A stretch of DNA of 39,116 nt. It comes from Saccoglossus kowalevskii (Eukaryota; Hemichordata; Enteropneusta; Harrimaniidae). A program made the translations under genes and the position numbers. Of this stretch, positions 1 through 10,454 are shown in pieces; position 1 is the stretch's first letter; every line of letters begins with the position of its first letter. The notes beneath the pieces were generated by a model. That model saw only the letters and a program-made list of their open reading frames with translations. It did not search any database and was not told the DNA's origin. Where the stretch lies: contig NW_003151255.1 in assembly GCF_000003605.2 (NCBI RefSeq), positions 543,206-582,321 of the forward strand. Reading direction: 5' to 3'.

Positions 1-660
1 GTGATCTGTAATTGGCGAAACGAGCCACATATACGTATTAAATATTATTATTTTCGGCAAATATTTTGTAAATATTGAGCAAATAAAACCCATATCTACT
101 GAATACAGTTCAATTTTTTTATTAGGTGTGTTATCCTGTCTCGTTTCGTCGATTACAATAAGCCTTCTCCATATGCTCGTGTTGGAAGTGGCGGGTAAGT
201 CCCGGTGGGAAAGTACAGGCGGACGTTTGCGGCCTAGTCGGGGCTATGGGTCCGCCAATTCGGGGCCTAGGGCGGTGTATGAGAGTGGTTGTTGCAAGAG
301 AGGGCCTACAGCGGGCGCAGCAACCCTGTGAGTTTATTTAGGGGGCATATTGCAGACATATGCATTTTAAAGGGGGCCTATTTGCCTCACGCGCGGGCCC
401 GCTCTAGAAGGTGAAAAACACTCCGCTTTCCCGCTAAATTTGGAACGCACATGGGGTAGTAACAGCATATAGAGTGAACCCCCTGGGACCATACCACTTT
501 CTTTTCATACTAGTTATTTATTTTAAGAGATAGGGCCATGAACTAGACTAATTCTGCTGAACTATTTTCATGGTCCTCACCAGAATTTTTCAAATTGTGT
601 ACATATATCCTTGTATATTAATTTTCCTTTTTATATCTCAATTATTGAATACTTACTTTT
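1..660. other. Left-edge sequence, no assigned gene
   Basis: AT-rich at 1-125 and 490-660, with a CpG- and GC-rich stretch at about 185-480. No recognisable protein domain was found. A possible exon at 126-194 is discussed in the findings. The GC-rich block could be a promoter or 5' end of a gene lying to the left, but nothing here proves it. Confidence 0.4.
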
Positions 661-667
661 CCGGTGA

Positions 668-3108
668 AATCAATCAATCAATCAATATTGCCATTTGTGC
701 TTGAATTAGTGCCGGGACTAGGCCGATATTGTAATTTGTGCGGGATGTAGTGCCGGGCTGGGCCAATATTTCAATTTGTGGGGTATTTAGTGCCGGGGCT
801 AGCCAATAGTGCAATTTGCGCAAGATTTAGAGCAAGGGCTGGGCCAATATTGCAATTCAAGCTTCATTCAGTGCCGGGGCTGGGCCAATATTGCAATTTG
901 TGCAGGATTTAGTGCCGAGGCTGGACCAATATTGCAATTTGTTCGGGATTTAGTGACGAGGATGGGCCAATATTCCAATTTGTGTGGGATTTAGTGTCGT
1001 GGCAGGGCCAATATTGCAATTTGTTTGGGATTTCGTGCCGGTGCAGGGCCAATATTGCCATTTGTGCTGCCTTTAGTGCCGGGGCTGGGGCAATATTGCA
1101 ATTCGTGCTGCATTCAGTGCATGCCGTGGCTGGGGCAATATTGCAATTTTGTGGGTGATTTAGTGCCGGGGCTGCGCTATTTTTGTGATTAGTACGGGAT
1201 TTAGTGCCAAGTCTTGGCCAATATTGCAATTTGTGCAGGATTTAGTGCCGGGGCAGGGCCAATATTGCATTTTGCGTGGGATTTAGTGCTGGGGCAGGGC
1301 CAATATTGCATTTTGTGTGGGATTTAGTGCTGGGGCAGGGCCAATATTGCATTTTGTGTGGGATTTAGTGCTGGGGCAGGGCCAATATTGCAATTTGTGT
1401 GGAATTTAGTGCTGGGGCTGGGCCAATATTGCATTTTGCGTGGGATTTAGTGCCGGGCAGGGCCAGTATTGTATTTTGTGTGGGATTTAGTGCTGGGGCT
1501 GGGCCAATATTGCATTTTGTGTGGGATTTAGTGCTGGGGCAGGGCCAATATTGCAATTTGTGTGGAATTTAGTGCTGGGGCAGGGCCAATATTGCATTTT
1601 GTGTGGGATTTAGTGCTGGGGCAGGGCCAATATTGCAATTTGTGTGGGATTTAGTGCTGGGGCAGGGCCAATATTGCATTTTGTGTGAGATTTAGTGCTG
1701 GGGCAGGGCCAATATTGCATTTTGTGCGAGATTTAGTGCTGGGGGAGGGCCAATATTGCAATTTGTGTGGGATTTAGTGCTGGGGCTGGGCCAATATTGC
1801 ATTTTGTGTGGGATTTAGTGCTGGGGCAGGGCCAATATTGCAATTTGTGTGGAATTTAGTGCTGGTGCTGGTCCAATATTGCATTTTGTGTGGGATTTAG
1901 TGCTGGGGCAGGGCCAATATTGCAATTTGTGTGGGATTTAGTGCTGGGGCTGGGCCAATATTGCATTTTGTGTGGGATTTAGTGCTGGGGCAGGGCCAAT
2001 ATTGCATTTTGTGTGGGATTTAGTGCTGGAGCTGGGCCAATATTGCATTTTGTGTGGGATTTAGTGCCGGGCAGGGCCAGTATTGCATTTTGTGTGGGAT
2101 TTAGTGCTGGGGCTGGGCCAATATTGCAATTTGTGTGGGATTTAGTGCTGGGGCAGGGCCAATATTGCATTTTGTGTGGGATTTAGTGCTGGGGCTGGGC
2201 CAATATTGCAATTTGTGTAGGATTTAGTGCTGGGGCAGGGCCAATATTGCATTTTGTGTGGGATTTAATGCCGAGTCTTGGCCAATATTGCAATTTGTGT
2301 GGAATTTAGTGCTGGGGCTGGGCCAATATTGCATTTTGTGTGGGATTTAGTGCTGGGGCTGGGCCAATATTGCATTTTGTGTGGGATTTAGTGCCGGGCA
2401 GGGCCAGTATTGCATTTTGTGTGGGATTTAGTGCTGGGGCTGGGCCAATATTGCATTTTGTGTGGGATTTAGTGCCGGGCAGGGCCAGTATTGCATTTTG
2501 TGTAGGATTTAGTGCCGGGCAGGGCCAGTATTGCATTTTGTGTGGGATTTAGTGCTGGGGCATGGCCAATATTGCATTTTGTGTGGGATTTAGTGCTGGG
2601 GCTGGGCCAATATTGCATTTTGTGTGGGATTTAGTGCCGGGCAGGGCCAGTATTGCATTTTGTGTAGGATTTAGTGCCGGGCAGGGCCAGTATTGCATTT
2701 TGTGTGGGATTTACCGCCAGGGCAGGGCCAATATTGTATTTTGTGTGGGATTTAGTGCTGGGGCAGGGCCAATATTGCATTTTGTGTGGGATTTAGTGCC
2801 AGGGCAGGGTCAATATTGCATTTTGTGTGGGATTTAGTGCTGGGGCTGGGCCAATATTGCATTTTGTGTGGGATTTAGTGCCGGGCAGGGCCAGTATTGC
2901 ATTTTGTGTGGGATTTAGTGCCAGGGCAGGGCCAATATTGCATTTTGTGTGGGATTTAGTGCTGGGGCAGGGCCAATATTGCATTTTGTGTGGGATTTAG
3001 TGCTGGGGCAGGGCCAATATTGCATTTTGTGTGGGATTTAGTGCTGGGGCAGGGCCAATATTGCAATTTGTGCGGGATTTAGTGCCGGGGCAGGGCCAAT
3101 ATTGCAAC
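668..3108. repeat. 41-bp minisatellite, about 59 copies
   Basis: A head-to-tail array begins after a short (AATC)n tract at 668-684 and ends abruptly near 3108. The repeat period is 41 bp, with a 40-bp variant. Each unit holds GGGCCAATATTGCA, then TTTTGTGTGGGATTTAGTGC, then a G-rich joint (TGGGGCA or CGGGCA). Copies at the left edge (about 690-1250) are clearly diverged, while those from about 1260 to 3060 are nearly identical, as expected if unequal exchange homogenises the middle of an array. Every unit contains the 8-bp palindrome CAATATTG and overlapping CCAAT. Short open frames on both strands inside it (for example 2306-2536 minus) are products of the period and are not genes. Confidence 0.97.
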
Positions 3109-3540
3109 ATATGTATTCTTTTAAAGTGATTATATACTCCCAGTACATTTCAGCACAACACAAAGTAGCCTTTTTTTAATGTATTATTCTGTAAATGATG
3201 AACTTGATATGAAGAATAATTCCATAGAGAGGTATATAACAACACATTATAATATTCTTTATATAAATACATGGCGCAGTATAGATCAAACAAGTAACTC
3301 CTATGATGACACGCACGAACAGTAGTAACTTTTTTTTATTTTACTTTAATACAAGAAAAAAAAAAAAGAATTCACAATAATGATTCACACCAAATCATAT
3401 TTTTTGCTCATCTGTGAAGTAGGAACACATCTGTTTTGAGACCTTGTAATGAATTTTAATTACTGTTGAGATCACAAGACAATGAATATAAACATTACAA
3501 ACTTAAGATTTTTTTTGAGTTGAAAATGCTTACTGTTGCG

Positions 3541-3645
3541 TTGTATCCTGTTCGATAGGCCACTCATAGCAACGTATACAACACAGTGTAAAATACATTG
3601 TTTACATGAAATTTGAACACGCGCTGTGCGACAACCACTTAACTT
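3541..3645 (+). repeat. Dispersed repeat, copy 1 (inverse copy at 27842-27958)
   Basis: This stretch matches the reverse complement of about 27842-27958. Shared blocks include TCCTGTTCGA, GTAAAATACATTGTTTA, CATGAAATT and GAACACGCGCTGTGC. The copies differ by small indels and substitutions, as expected of an old transposon family. No coding capacity is evident. Confidence 0.75.
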
Positions 3646-5956
3646 ATTGAACAGTAGTATGCAGTCAGATACACACTTTACTTCTACAAAAACAATAAAT
3701 AGTTTGTTTCATTATGAAAGTGCAAATTATGAAAGATTGTTTTGGAAACCCATATGTTACTTTTATGTGTACACTACCAAAATGATAAGTTTATATCCTT
3801 GTTTTGGGGCTATTATGTAATATTTTGATTACATGCGAGTTATTCAAAACAAGGGTAAGGTTTTTGAGAATTCACGCCATTTAGAACACCATTCAAAAGC
3901 ATTACCAAATGATAGTCAAATCAGAACCTGAAAAAATCATTTAATAAAATCATTAAAAATTGTTGAAGTCATACATCTCACAAGATATTGTATTTGCTCT
4001 ATTAAAAATGAATTATTGTAAGCTGGATCTTTAAACTTCGACTCATTTTCACTACAGACATGCCTCTGTCATTTACGTCAGCGCTACTAATGAAGCAAAT
4101 ACAGAAGTCCAAATACAGAGTATGTTAGCGTTATGTGTTTATGTTCCATGGAAGAGTGACACTGATAACCCAGCCGGGTCCTTCAATTCACCAATCACAT
4201 TGACTTCTTCATCAAAGCCTTCATGCATCAAATTAATTATTAATAGAATAAAACTTGAAGAATATCAGGGATTGAAATAGAATTTTTTTCTCTGCATGCA
4301 TAGTGTGCATGTTGAATTTGAAATATACCTGCACTAACTTGTTGTGAAATGCACCATTTTTAAAGTTTAAATAAAATTTACGGGTTCTCGATTGATGCAA
4401 TCAGGAAAGAATTTGATTTTTTTTAGTTGTCTCACAATGTTGGTTGAACTTAATTTAGGCTTAGTGAATATAATGAGAAAATGTTGTGTTATTTCTACAT
4501 GCACAGTGTGCACATTATATTTTGAGTTTACTTGCACGAGCTAATAATCTATGTGCATAGTGCAGTGTGCACCAGGGTATTTTGATCCCTGAATATACAA
4601 GTATTTGTCAAAAATTCAATATATACTTTGTAAGCAACATGAAGTTTAAGATGTGGCTTAAAGGAGAATTAAAATTGTTCACTAATTGTGGGGAAAAAAA
4701 CTTTTCAATGTATTATACTGAAAACTGAGTAAATTTTCAGTTTTTACTTACAAAATTTGGCTATTTTTGTCTCAATCTTATGAAGAAAAGTGAAGACTAT
4801 AAACGGGACTATTTTGAGAATATGTGGTGAAAAGGTTAAGTGAAATTGAAGATGAACATGTGTTCTGCAGAGATGACTTTCCATTAAACATAATGGAGAA
4901 TACTATCATACTGGTAACTACTTAAAATTTAATGATTAATCGACTTTAATTACATTTAATACCATTTTTTTTTCTGCCAGTATCAGAAATAAATTGTGAG
5001 ATATAAAAAAAAAATACTATCACCATAAAAACCAATGCAAAGACAAAAACAATTTCATTGTTTTTAGAAAAACTGTTTTCTGTATTGCCATGATGAACTC
5101 ATATTTTGGCTTGAAGACTCATAATTGGTATGAAAATATTTGAATAAACAAACAGCGTAAAGATATAGTTGTATTTATCGCATTGTAATCAAAAAGGTAA
5201 GGTAGCAAAATAAAAATATATTTTTTCTAAAAAAAATTGGATTATGAAACACAACCAGTGTCTCTGCTATACTAGTAGCGCAAATTCTTACATAAATAAC
5301 AGTGGTATGTCAATGCTTAAAATAAATTATACTTCAATCTTGTTTTAGCCCGATTGCATGGACAAAGTAATCCTACACAAGTTTAATGTCACATAAAATG
5401 AGATGGAAAACTAAGGGTTGAGTACCGGTAGCCGCCATTGCATTGAAATCAGTCACATGAAAGAGGCCGTAGAGAATAATGTGCAGAACACACACTATTA
5501 TAGGAATTGGCACATGAAATAACCAGTGAGAGGCAGTCAGTGAAAGGCTTAGCCTTTCAAGATGACACCATATACGTCATTTCGCTCAGGGCCCTGGTAA
5601 GTTGTCATTCTGTATCAGAACCCTCGAGGTTTGCTTGACAAATCAAAATTTCTCTGAAGACCTCAACACCATCCCCCCTCCCGGCCATCTTTTTTTCACT
5701 TGCAAGTGATTTAGTGTACAAGGTCGATATAGAGTGTCTATGCTATGATTTAAGTATTAAAAATAAAAACAATCAGAGAAAGAATATCAATAGTTACAGC
5801 TATTACTACAATAATCCAATTCGTGCAACCTTGTTTTTGTCATTTATACGACACACAAAAACAGGGACAAAAGACGGACACAATTCTACATTAACAAGAC
5901 ATTGTATATATAGTAAGAAAAAGCCCTTTGGTTCTTTGTATCTATGGTTGCTTTAA

Positions 5957-6109
5957 AGCGGAGGGGTCGTCACCTGTGCACGTGCGGAAATTGAGTCCCA
6001 CGCAACAATAACACACGCTAAAAATGCAAAGGCTCATGGGTAGACACTTGTTTGTAAACAATGACACGCTATGGCCATCTGACGCATGTGCAGGTAACGA
6101 CTCCCCACT
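5957..6109 (+). mobile_element. TTAA-flanked inverted-repeat element, copy A
   Basis: A short non-autonomous element bounded by TTAA on both sides (5953-5956 and 6110-6113). The left end reads AGCGGAGGGGTCGTCACCTG; the reverse complement of the right end reads AGTGGGGAGTCGTTACCTG. The core contains GGTAGACACTTGTTTGTAAA and ATGACACGCTATGGCCATC. TTAA target duplication is characteristic of piggyBac-type transposases, so this is best read as a piggyBac-like MITE. There is no open reading frame. Four related copies lie elsewhere in the window. Confidence 0.85.
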
Positions 6110-6193
6110 TTAAAAGTGACTCACCTACATTACATTGTTTTACCATAGAGAAATTAAAAATTAAAGTCTTAAATTCATAAAATAAGAAGTATA

Positions 6194-6220
6194 GGTGTGT
6201 GTGTGTGAGTATATATATAT
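6194..6220. repeat. (GT)n/(AT)n microsatellite
   Basis: A short GT run is followed directly by an AT run. Simple-sequence DNA with no further content. Confidence 0.85.
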
Positions 6221-6535
6221 AAGCAGATTCAAATGGTACTATCATTTTTAATAATTTGAGCAACATGCATATCTGTATGCAACTATGGTTCATTCAAAAA
6301 ATGAAAAGAACAAAAAATAGTTGTAGACTATAGAGGGCAGTATAGTACATTTCTCGGCCATTCATAAACATGGCATACATGGCAGTAGTATATACAATGG
6401 GTTAACATGCGAGAAAATGTATCAATAAACTTAGTTATCAGTTAATTAAACTTAGTTATCAGTAACTATCATACGTACACTATACATGTATATAGCAAAG
6501 ACATCAAATATATACTTTACGATTTTATTAACAAG

Positions 6536-6698
6536 TACTGTAAAATCATTAATTTTTACTGGGATTTAATTTATTTTTATCAATGTTTTAAATTCACAGG
6601 TTTTTCCAGCGAAACAAGTTTAATTGATGTAAGTTTAAATATTTTATTTAGTGAATTATTAAAATAAAACCCAGCGAATGAATAATGTGTTTACAGTA
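6536..6698 (+). mobile_element. Inverted-repeat element with TACTGTAAA ends, copy 1
   Basis: The left end is TACTGTAAAATCATTA; the right end, reverse-complemented, is TACTGTAAACACATTAT. The similarity continues inward through ACTGGG/GCTGGG and a T-rich stretch. Related elements lie at 24429-24649 and 36041-36251, and a more distant one at 30303-30492. No coding capacity; a MITE-like relic. Confidence 0.65.
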
Positions 6699-6853
6699 TG
6701 TTAATTTGTGTTTACAGTATGTTAATATGTGTTTACAGTATGTTAATTTGTGTTTACAGTATGTTAATTTGTGTTTACAGTAAGTTAATTTGTGTTTACA
6801 GTATGGTAATTTGTGTTTACAGTATGTTAATTTGTGTTTACAGTATGTTAATT
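6686..6853 (+). repeat. 21-bp tandem repeat, 8 copies
   Basis: Eight exact-length units of TGTGTTTACAGTATGTTAAT plus one T, with only single-base changes between copies (168 bp = 8 x 21). The first unit overlaps the right end of the neighbouring inverted-repeat element, whose terminal TTTACAGTA is the core of every unit. Confidence 0.95.
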
Positions 6854-7974
6854 CTATAAGTCATCTTAACGAGTAGAATTGCCGAAATCCAACTTTAAGT
6901 ATTCCATCAAAATACACATCCATAAGAATGTAATTGTAGAAATCAGATTTATGTACATAATTTAAATAAATGTTGGTAAACTGCCTCACCTTTTTACTGC
7001 CATTGTCAACTTTAGGCATCTTTCAAAAAAAAATAGTCCAATTTAAACATCTAATAGTTCAGAATTGTTGGCCACATTTTTGAATAATCACAAAATCAAA
7101 AACGGCAACGGCAACGGGAAGCATACTGATAATGCTATTATTACACAATCTTAAGCAGTGAAACTGACAGGGATTTTTTTTAAACAAGGGAACATGGGTG
7201 CAGCGCCCTCATACCATGGCCATGTATCGCCTTACGCTGGGGAGCAGATCCTCTGACAACCATAAAATTCTGATTGACCAGGGATCACATGTGGCCACAG
7301 TCTTCAACTGTGACCTATCTGATTACAATTTCGGCTCAAAGGAATACATAGAATGCTCCATTTTAACTTAGAATTATCAAAAACTCTATCCCTATCTCCC
7401 CCATTTGGTGGCTCCGCTGAATTGGAGTGCTCCCTCTTGCAGTTTTTTTCTAAAAAAAACCCTGAACTGAGATATAATAAATTTAAATACAGTGTGAATT
7501 TGACACATAAAAAAGAATACATTTTACAACAAGACGTATTCATGTTTCGCCAGGCATTATTTAAACGTATTCTGAGCAATAGTTTCACACAGCTCATCAA
7601 AACACTCAGACAAGTATGGTAACTGGGATATCATGCCAGTTGATGCTAATTACTTCCATCTTCTATGTACATATGTTCATTTTGCAGTGGAATGCAAATT
7701 GAGATCCCAATTCAATTTGCCACTTGACAAAACAAAGAAGGTTATACAAGTTACTTCAACAAGCGTCAGCAAACCTTAGCAATGTGGAGACAAGAATTCT
7801 CGCACATACTGGTGAACTAATTCTTGGTCGTGACCTATTGATTTCATTAAATTGTTTTTGTCTTCCAGGTCAAGTGTTATTACTTCAATACAGGTCAAAG
7901 TGTTGCATCTGCAACCTGCCTCTAAAATCAAATCAGGCAATCAACCTGAAACAAGAAGCTGAAACTTATGAAAA

Positions 7975-10454
7975 CTAAATGTTTGTTTCTTCGGTTATTC
8001 CCTTTTCCTGATTTTGTCCATTCTGTTGCTGCAGGAGCAAATGAGGTGGTAACTTCAGTTGGGGAAGAGGCTGTTGAGTTTCAGCTGGCAGGGGAGGAGG
8101 CGGTGGTGGCGGCATATCACTTTTATCTTTCATTTTAACCTTCAATATTACTTCATGTTTTTTGCTGGAGATATGTTGGTCATATTGAATCTTAGAGTTT
8201 AGGGACAGATTGCACACTGCACAGAAATAAGCCTTTTTAGGTGATTTGGAATGAACGGGAGGCGACGGTCGTAACCTTTTTGCATGCTTTGCACCCTCGT
8301 AGTGTGAATTGGCGTGTGTCACTGACGTGAAAGACACACTGCACAATTCGCAGAATGAGAATTTGTTTTTCATTGGATCATCCTCCTCAAAACATGTTGG
8401 CAACTGAAAATAAAAATTTATAAACTTAGTTGTATGTTAAATAAAAATTGAATTGTTAGCACAAACCTTTAGTAAAACTATTTCTATGTTGAATTAAATC
8501 TAGTCTGATTTTGTTGTAGTACTGCTTAAAGCGGGAGGGCCACCACCTGTGCACGTGCGGGAATTGAAGTGATTATAACAACAAATGCTAAAAACACAAA
8601 GGCCCATGGGTAGACGCTTGTTTGTAAACAATGACACGCTATGGCCATCTGACGTGTGCACAGGTGACGACTCCATTGCTTTAACAGTGCAGGGATCTGA
8701 TGTAGAATTAGTTTTTGTTGACAAAAGAAGAAAATATGAATATCTTATCTGTATAATAGATGTGAATTTACCTTTTTTTGAGGGAGATTAGCAGGTATGC
8801 TTTGCTGGGCGATGTATTGCCGAAATCTCTTCTTGTGAAGCTTGCCTTCGTAGTGGGCTTGTGCCTGGGGTTGAGAATTCAGCATGATCCCACAGAGTTT
8901 ACAATGTAACAGCTCCATTAGTTCATTTGGCACTGGGACTGAAGGATTGTCAGTATCAGCTTTGCGCTTGACACCAGTGGAGACTGTAACATTACTTTGT
9001 TCTGCTGATAAAAACAGTGACACATGATACAAACGATCAGTACACATCGTAGACACTGTTCATTTCCTGTGCCTGAAAACATTCTACAATATAGGGATAT
9101 ATCACATGACCATCACAGAGTATGATTATATAGACTGAAGTGTACGATGGCTTGTTAGGGCCATCCACCACGGTGGAAATAATTTTCTCGCGGTGTAAAT
9201 ATTTCTGCGATGAGAATAATTTTCTCCGCGGTTTAAATATTTCCACCGTGGAGAAAATTATTCTCACCATGGTTTAAATATTTCCACCGAGGTGTAAAAT
9301 AAAGTGAAAATGTCGGAAATTCAAAATGAAGCCGAAAAATACAGGTGAAAATGTGAGAAATTTTAAAAACAGTGAATGGCCTTAACAAGCCATCGTAGAT
9401 CGTAGGCGTAATCTCATCATTTTTTAATTTTTTGGGGGTTGTCATCACTTTCATGTGTTCATCATTATGCTTCTTGTATGGACCAACAAATTTGTGAAAC
9501 ACGAACGACCTTTTAATCACAGAAATGTCTCACTGGCTTTTAGTCAATTTTAAGAATTACAATCCCTCAGAAAGATGTTTTACTTTTAAGTCCAACAGAT
9601 ATGATGTAATTTTGGAAATACTTATTTGATAACCATAAATTTGCTATATAAACATCATTTTCATCTTTTCATTAAAATAATGGAGAAAAAAAATATGACC
9701 TACATTAAAGCCAGAGGTGATTTAGTACAATTGCAATACCACTAAACAACTCTTTTTAAACTTTTAATTAATTTGTTTGCTGTTTTTTTTTAATAACCCC
9801 ATCATTTTGTCTGTTTTGCCCATCAGTTTTATGCATGCAGGCTGCAGCCGTACAAGTTTTCCTGCGCAGTTTTCTTATGGTTGAGTAATTTAAGAAGTGT
9901 CATTGCCACCTTTGCACGAGTATAAATACAACAAAACAAACAAACAAATAGTATCTGTTAGATGCTCCCGGAGAAGGAGAAGAGTATCCTTAGGATACGG
10001 ATCACCACGCAGCTGCCTCATCACCGAAGACAGCGCTGTGGGTGAAAGAGAGAAAGCTAGATTTACTTCAAAGACGCTACGAATTTAATGAAATCGATCT
10101 CATTCAGACATCATTCCACCACGACGATATGAAATATTGTCTCTTGACCACCATTCTATGATCAAATGCAAAAAACAAAACAAAAACAGGACAAGTTATA
10201 TACCAGTACATTATATATATATATAACGGGGATATCTGGCGACGAGAAACGATGGATGGAACTGAGACAATCTAACGAGAGATATAAACCACAGTACCTT
10301 CGAGAGACTTAACGTCGGATTTGTCTATAGTAAAACCAGATCCTCCAAAATCCTTTTCAAATAACGGTTTCACCGGTAAAGGAGTAGTTGACTGTGTTGT
10401 TGTGGGGCGTCCGTCGTCCGGGCTCGGGTCAGCCATGTTGCTGGAAGTCGCCAT
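7975..10454 (-). CDS. U1-type C2H2 zinc-finger protein, ZNF385/ZMAT-like (3 exons)
   Basis: Coding exons on the minus strand are 10454-10298, 9004-8772 and 8403-7975. All junctions are GT-AG and the phases (1, then 0) agree, giving 272 residues with a stop in exon 3. Three fingers of the form C-x2-C-x12-H-x5-H are visible: C87/C90/H103/H109, C148/C151/H164/H170 and C191/C194/H207/H213. Each carries the HYEG..H or HISSKKH type ending of U1-like/matrin-type fingers, which in ZNF385, ZMAT3 and ZNF346 bind structured RNA or DNA; a nuclear nucleic-acid-binding role is inferred. A basic VKRKAD patch near residue 64 could be a nuclear signal. Seven prolines run at about 228-234, followed by a Q/L/P-rich tail. 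The start was set at 10454 because AACATGGCG is a strong initiation context; an in-frame ATG at 10499 has a weak one. ZNF385 versus ZMAT3 cannot be decided by eye. Confidence 0.88.
8530..8680 (+). mobile_element. TTAA-flanked inverted-repeat element, copy B
   Basis: Same family and orientation as the element at 5957-6109, flanked by TTAA at 8526-8529 and 8681-8684. It begins AGCGGGAGGGCCACCACCTG and ends in a matching inverted end (..CATTGCT). It lies in intron 2 of the zinc-finger gene, about 90 bp from the exon 2 donor site. It has no coding capacity. Confidence 0.88.
9143..9397. mobile_element. TA-flanked inverted-repeat element with internal hairpins
   Basis: The outer ends are inverted repeats: the left reads TACGATGGCTTGTTAGGGCC, and the right end reverse-complemented reads TACGATGGCTTGTTAAGGCC, continuing ATYCAC. 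The outermost TA could be the duplicated target, as in Tc1/mariner elements, but this is inference. Inside, a motif around TTTCCACCG(T/A)GG alternates with GAGAAAATTATTCTCACC several times, giving nested palindromes. The element lies in intron 1 of the zinc-finger gene and has no open frame of note. Confidence 0.75.

Larger units (their letters stand above)
3109..7974. other. Gene-poor AT-rich spacer with dispersed repeats
   Basis: No exon could be supported in these 4.9 kb. It contains one half of a dispersed repeat pair (3541-3645), a TTAA-flanked element (5957-6109), a GT/AT simple repeat (6194-6220), an inverted-repeat element (6536-6698) and a 21-bp tandem array (6686-6853). The part nearest 7974 is probably the 3' untranslated region of the zinc-finger gene on the minus strand. 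Short open frames such as 5714-5956 and 7353-7622 are low in complexity and resemble nothing I know. Confidence 0.5.

Noticed and set aside
2306-2837. Open frames of repetitive protein on both strands within the minisatellite
   Set aside because: They arise because a 41-bp unit read through three copies happens to be open; frames shift at each 40-bp unit, and there is no start, splice or domain evidence.
685-3108. CRISPR-like array
   Set aside because: The repeats are directly adjacent with no unique spacers, and the DNA is eukaryotic.
3545-3645. tRNA-like B-box words (GTTCGA, GTTCGAATT) at 3550 and 27873
   Set aside because: No cloverleaf or A-box could be drawn; the words belong to a dispersed repeat pair.
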